Shown here: positions 39,364 through 42,549 of the stretch, in pieces
How positions within the stretch are numbered: the first letter of the stretch is position 1
How the letters are laid out: each line of letters begins with the position of its first letter
Made by a program: the position numbers and the translations under genes
Notes under the pieces: generated by a model
What the model was told of the DNA's origin: nothing
Seen by the model: only the letters and a program-made list of their open reading frames with translations
The model's database searches: none
Assembly: GCA_904395885.1 (NCBI GenBank)
Contig: CAJFOF010000037.1
Location: forward strand, 1 to 42,549
Origin: an uncultured Lachnospiraceae bacterium
Lineage (GTDB): Bacteria > Bacillota > Clostridia > Lachnospirales > Lachnospiraceae
Length of the DNA stretch: 42,549 bases
Direction: 5' to 3'

Positions 39364-40245
39364 TTATTTCATTGCTGCCTTAGAATAGCCAGTCAGCATA
39401 TACTTTTGGAAAATAAAAAACAGAATAATAACCGGCACTACCGCCAGTACAGCTCCGGCCATGATCTCATGATTATTCATCGTCTCATTTCCGGCGAATG
39501 TATTCTGCAGATGAGCCAAACCAATGGTCAATACCCTGCGTTTTTCCCCTCTCGCAATGATTTTGGGCCAGAAGTAATTGTTCCAGCCATTAGTAAATGT
39601 AACAAGAGTAACTGTAAACAGCGTCGACTTACACATAGGTGCCAACACCTTGGTGATAATCCCGATTCTGCCCAAACCGTCTACCTTTGCCGCATCTACA
39701 TAGCTGTCGTCAATGGCCATAAAAGACTGTCTCAGCATAAAAATATAATATGGAGAAACAACATCCGGAAGAATCAGACCCAAAAAGGTATCTGACAGTC
39801 CCCAGTTGGCTATCATAATATACAGTGGGATGAATGTAACCTGAATCGGTATCATCAGAGCACCTAAAACTACAACAAAGCAAAGCCCCTGACCTTTAAA
39901 TTTGCCTTTCGAAAATCCGTAACCTGCAAAAATTCCGGTCACTACCTGCGAAATCAGAATGCCTGCTGTCATCACGGCAGTATTCCAGTAATATTTTGCG
40001 AAGTTGCCGCGGTTCAGTACATTAATATAGTTTTCAAAGTGGAACTCTCTTGGCCATAGTGTCGGAACCGCTAAAAGGATTTCCTCCTGAGACTTTACAG
40101 AAGACACCAGCATCCAGTAGATCGGAAAAATAATGATCAGCAGGACGATGATTGCCAGAACCCACTGCACTACCGCTTTTATCTTCTTTCTTCTCTTCGC
40201 AGACTCATTGCGCGAATTCGCATTTTCCAGCGCGTGTTTGTCCAT
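39364..40245 (-). CDS. ugpE: ABC transporter permease, UgpE/MalG type
   Basis: This 293-residue protein has six hydrophobic segments and the cytoplasmic EAA-like loop D-A-A-K-V-D-G-L-G-R-I-G-I-I at about 187-200. The basic N-terminus (R-R-K-K-I-K) leads into a first helix. It forms the channel with UgpA. Substrate assignment to G3P or glycerophosphodiesters rests on the ugpQ and glpP neighbours, since permeases alone do not tell this. No ugpC ATPase gene is in the window. Confidence 0.88.
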   Translation of the reverse strand: MDKHALENANSRNESAKRRKKIKAVVQWVLAIIVLLIIIFPIYWMLVSSVKSQEEILLAVPTLWPREFHFENYINVLNRGNFAKYYWNTAVMTAGILISQVVTGIFAGYGFSKGKFKGQGLCFVVVLGALMIPIQVTFIPLYIMIANWGLSDTFLGLILPDVVSPYYIFMLRQSFMAIDDSYVDAAKVDGLGRIGIITKVLAPMCKSTLFTVTLVTFTNGWNNYFWPKIIARGEKRRVLTIGLAHLQNTFAGNETMNNHEIMAGAVLAVVPVIILFFIFQKYMLTGYSKAAMK

Positions 40246-40256
40246 GACAATTCCTC

Positions 40257-41162
40257 CTATGAATCGTAAGTAACGTTACCTTTAGAAATCTTCATCGTTG
40301 CCACTGTCACAAGCAGCAGGAGAACAAAGAAGAATATCGCCACTGTAGAAGCTCGGTCCATCCGGAAATCCACCATCGCGTACCTGTAAATATTGTACAC
40401 GAATACTTCTGTCGAACGATATGGGCCGCCTTGAGTTAAAATGTCTACCGACTGGAACACTTTCATCGAAGAAATAAAAGTCGTTACAAACAAGAAAAGC
40501 GTAGTGGGCGACAACATTGGAAGCGTGATCTTAAAAAATTTCTGGACAGAATTAGCCCCATCCAGAGAAGCTGCTTCGTAATAGTCTGTAGAGATTCCCA
40601 TCATTGCAGACAGATAGATCATCATTCCATATCCGATACAGCGCCAGCCGGTCAGCATCAGGACGGAAATCAGAGCCGTATTCCTGTTTCCAAGCCAGTC
40701 GACCGGATCAATCCCCACCAGAGAAAGGAAGTAGTTCAGAATACCGGTATCTGTATTTAAGATCCATAAAAATACAACGGCTGCCGATGACATTGCAACA
40801 TACTTGGGCATGAAGATAATCGCTCTCATGGCTGCAAAGGCTTTATTCATCCGGTTAAAAATAAGGGCAAATATCATGCCTCCTACAATGGTGATCGTCA
40901 GTTCCCCGATAGAATAAAGGACGGTCACTCTCAGAGAATTCCACAAATATTTGGTTCCGGAACCGTTGAACAGCCATTCCCAGTTCTTAAATCCTACATA
41001 CTGCCAGGTATCTTTCAATAGATTCCAATCGGTAAAGCTGATGCGAACCAGTTCCACAATCGGGTAATAAGTAAAAATTGCCAAAAAGATCAGTACCGGT
41101 ACGACACAGGCAAAATCCTTGAACGCCGACACTTTCCTGGGATTTATTCGTTTTTCTTTCAT
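40257..41162 (-). CDS. ugpA: ABC transporter permease, UgpA/MalF type
   Basis: This 301-residue permease has six hydrophobic segments and the EAA loop E-A-A-S-L-D-G-A-N-S-V-Q-K-F-F-K-I-T-L-P. It starts 54 nt after ugpB, behind a GC-rich hairpin, and ends 11 nt before ugpE. The ribosome binding site (GGGGGCAGCTTT) is modest. It pairs with UgpE in a CUT1-family importer. Confidence 0.88.
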   Translation of the reverse strand: MKEKRINPRKVSAFKDFACVVPVLIFLAIFTYYPIVELVRISFTDWNLLKDTWQYVGFKNWEWLFNGSGTKYLWNSLRVTVLYSIGELTITIVGGMIFALIFNRMNKAFAAMRAIIFMPKYVAMSSAAVVFLWILNTDTGILNYFLSLVGIDPVDWLGNRNTALISVLMLTGWRCIGYGMMIYLSAMMGISTDYYEAASLDGANSVQKFFKITLPMLSPTTLFLFVTTFISSMKVFQSVDILTQGGPYRSTEVFVYNIYRYAMVDFRMDRASTVAIFFFVLLLLVTVATMKISKGNVTYDS

Positions 41163-41180
41163 AAAGCTGCCCCCTGACTA

Positions 41181-41207
41181 CCGGCCCCTTCTGACCGAAG
41201 GGGCCGG
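41181..41207 (-). other. Intercistronic hairpin between ugpB and ugpA
   Basis: A perfect 11-bp GC-rich stem CCGGCCCCTTC/GAAGGGGCCGG with a 5-nt loop is not followed by T residues. Such hairpins after binding-protein genes often protect the upstream mRNA, giving more binding protein than permease. Confidence 0.75.
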
Positions 41208-41216
41208 GCAGTTCTC

Positions 41217-42549
41217 CTATATATCGCCTAAAACGTCGTTGATTTCCATCGCCATCTGATCCATTGCTTCCTGGACGTCGCCGCCCTCAATAATCAGCTC
41301 GGCCATGCTGTTCTTCCAGATCGTAGTAAGCTGATTCCATGCTGCATGCTGGATTCTGGGGTTGATCAGATCCAGATTATCAAAGATTGCCTGGAAAGCC
41401 GGTTTCTTCTCTAAGAATGCCTGTCCCTCTTCTGTCTCCAATACAGACTTTCTGGTAGGCATATATCCGGTTCCCTCTGCCCAGGTCATATTTACGTCTT
41501 TGCTGCACAGATACTGCATGAACTGCCATGCTGCATTTTTAGTGGCCTGATCGTTCTTAGCTGGAATCAGCAGTACGCAGCCGCCGATCTCCTGATTTTT
41601 GGTCTCCGCACCCGGAAGCCATGCCATACCTACTTCAAAGTCACACTGGTCTACATAAGTATCATACAGAGAAGTCGTATGGATTACAGACAGAGCCTTT
41701 CCGGAAATAAAGTTATTTCTCATGTTGGAAGAAGCATCGTCTGCAGTTCCTGTCCAATAGGTATAACCGTTGTCACACCACTCTTTCATTTTTGCCGCAA
41801 TAGCCACTGCAGTATCACTGTTCAGGTCTGTGGTAACCTGATCATCGTTGATAATCTTTACGCCTTGATTCAGATAAAACGTCTCAAAATACCACTGATC
41901 CCATCCGGGAATAATCGTGGCATAAGTCTCTGTAGAACCATCTGCAGCCTTTACTGTTCCTTCCTGCATAAAGGTATCCATCTCTTCCCATGTGGTCGGC
42001 ATGGTAACCCCCATCTCATCCGCCATATCTTTATTGTAGAACATAATCTGGGTGGAAATCAGGAACGGCAGAGATACCTGCTTACCCTCATACTGGGAAG
42101 CGGCAATCATACCGTCTCCGAAATCCTCTACATCGTATCCAGTCGCTTCAATATACGGTGTAAGATCTTCCGTCAGGCCGCCTGCACCGTATTCAGCTAC
42201 GTACGGGGTATTTGCAACCGTAATCGCCGGAAGGCCGCTTCCTGCCGCGTGAGCTGCTACCAGAGCTTCGTTTACATCAGAGTAGCTTCCCACATATTCT
42301 GCCTGCACGGTAATCAGATCCTGGGAATTATTAAAATCATTGACAATCTGCTCGACCGTATCGGTGTACTGCTCCTCCAGAGCATGCCACCAGGTGATGG
42401 TGATCGGTTCCGTTACTTCATAATTGGCAGGGTCTGCGGCTGCCGCCTCGCTTCCCTCCGCTGCGCCTTCTTCTGCTCCCTCTGCCGCAGCGGTCGTTTC
42501 TCCGCCACCTACAGCCGATTTGCCTGTGGAGCCTCCTCCGCTGCATCCG
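41217..42549 (-). CDS. ugpB: Extracellular substrate-binding lipoprotein, UgpB-like, partial
   Basis: About 444 residues are visible. The frame enters the window at G-C-S-G-G-G-S-T-G; the Cys codon at 42545-42543 is the likely lipidated residue, so only the signal peptide lies outside. A low-complexity Gly/Ala/Glu linker follows, then a family 1 binding protein beginning E-P-I-T-I-T-W-W-H-A-L-E-E-Q-Y, as in UgpB (W-W-H). Further features are a P-F-L-I-S-T-Q-I-M-F-Y-N-K-D segment and a helical C-terminus. It captures glycerophosphodiesters or G3P at the cell surface. The true start is beyond the right edge. Confidence 0.87.
   Translation of the reverse strand, partial: GCSGGGSTGKSAVGGGETTAAAEGAEEGAAEGSEAAAADPANYEVTEPITITWWHALEEQYTDTVEQIVNDFNNSQDLITVQAEYVGSYSDVNEALVAAHAAGSGLPAITVANTPYVAEYGAGGLTEDLTPYIEATGYDVEDFGDGMIAASQYEGKQVSLPFLISTQIMFYNKDMADEMGVTMPTTWEEMDTFMQEGTVKAADGSTETYATIIPGWDQWYFETFYLNQGVKIINDDQVTTDLNSDTAVAIAAKMKEWCDNGYTYWTGTADDASSNMRNNFISGKALSVIHTTSLYDTYVDQCDFEVGMAWLPGAETKNQEIGGCVLLIPAKNDQATKNAAWQFMQYLCSKDVNMTWAEGTGYMPTRKSVLETEEGQAFLEKKPAFQAIFDNLDLINPRIQHAAWNQLTTIWKNSMAELIIEGGDVQEAMDQMAMEINDVLGDI

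Overview
The window reads as chromosomal DNA of a spore-forming, anaerobic member of the Clostridia, most likely Lachnospiraceae. The evidence is the gene repertoire: a clostridial-length sigma-A, a GerA-family germination protein, a BclA-like collagen exosporium protein, QueH, a THF riboswitch on folT and a RelQ-type alarmone synthetase. Promoters are clean sigma-A types with 17-bp spacers, and ribosome binding sites are AGGAGG-like. The species assignment is inference from gene content only. I found no tRNA, rRNA, insertion sequence, prophage or CRISPR array.

Layout. 1-2.7 kb (minus strand): a cut-off sulfatase behind an Rrf2 regulator, then lrgA-lrgB with a PAP2-like membrane gene. 2.7-4.8 kb: ridA, diverging from a YheO-type PAS/HTH regulator that is followed by a tandem-GNAT gene. 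4.7-10.2 kb (minus): relQ, mrp, folT under a THF riboswitch, a thioesterase/PAP2/MBL operon, and an Sfp-type phosphopantetheinyl transferase. 10.2-13.5 kb: yitT diverging from a MerR/GyrI regulator through a typical 19-bp-spacer MerR promoter, then a SnoaL-PAS-GGDEF cyclase with a short leader ORF. 13.5-14.9 kb: a BclA-like collagen protein with a sigma-K-like promoter. 15-19.4 kb: marR plus a heterodimeric ABC exporter of the TM287/288 type. 19.4-23.1 kb: a GT2-TPR protein, an HPr-like protein, queH and rpoD. 23-28.4 kb: argF, a small membrane protein, birA, mutY and dagK in one run, with a patatin lipase upstream. 28.4-31.1 kb: nfeD and an SPFH protein behind a long multi-hairpin leader, then a SpoU methyltransferase. 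31.1-35.9 kb: MATE-nadE on the minus strand, Rrf2(IscR)-tcdA on the plus strand. 35.9-37.8 kb: an orphan small-RNA candidate and a gerA-type gene. 37.8-42.5 kb: a glycerophosphodiester/glycerol-3-phosphate uptake cluster (ugpB-ugpA-ugpE-ugpQ, then glpP), cut at the right edge just 5' of the SBP lipobox cysteine.

How the genes work together. Several small circuits can be read from the DNA. FolT is probably controlled by tetrahydrofolate, yitT by its divergent MerR protein, and the Rrf2 genes by palindromes at their own promoters. The collagen protein looks like a late mother-cell product. The ugp cluster imports glycerophosphodiesters, hydrolyses them with UgpQ and senses glycerol-3-phosphate with GlpP. 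The least explained DNA is the nfeD leader (about 29960-30171) and the intergenic RNA candidate at 35982-36109. I know no family that matches either one.
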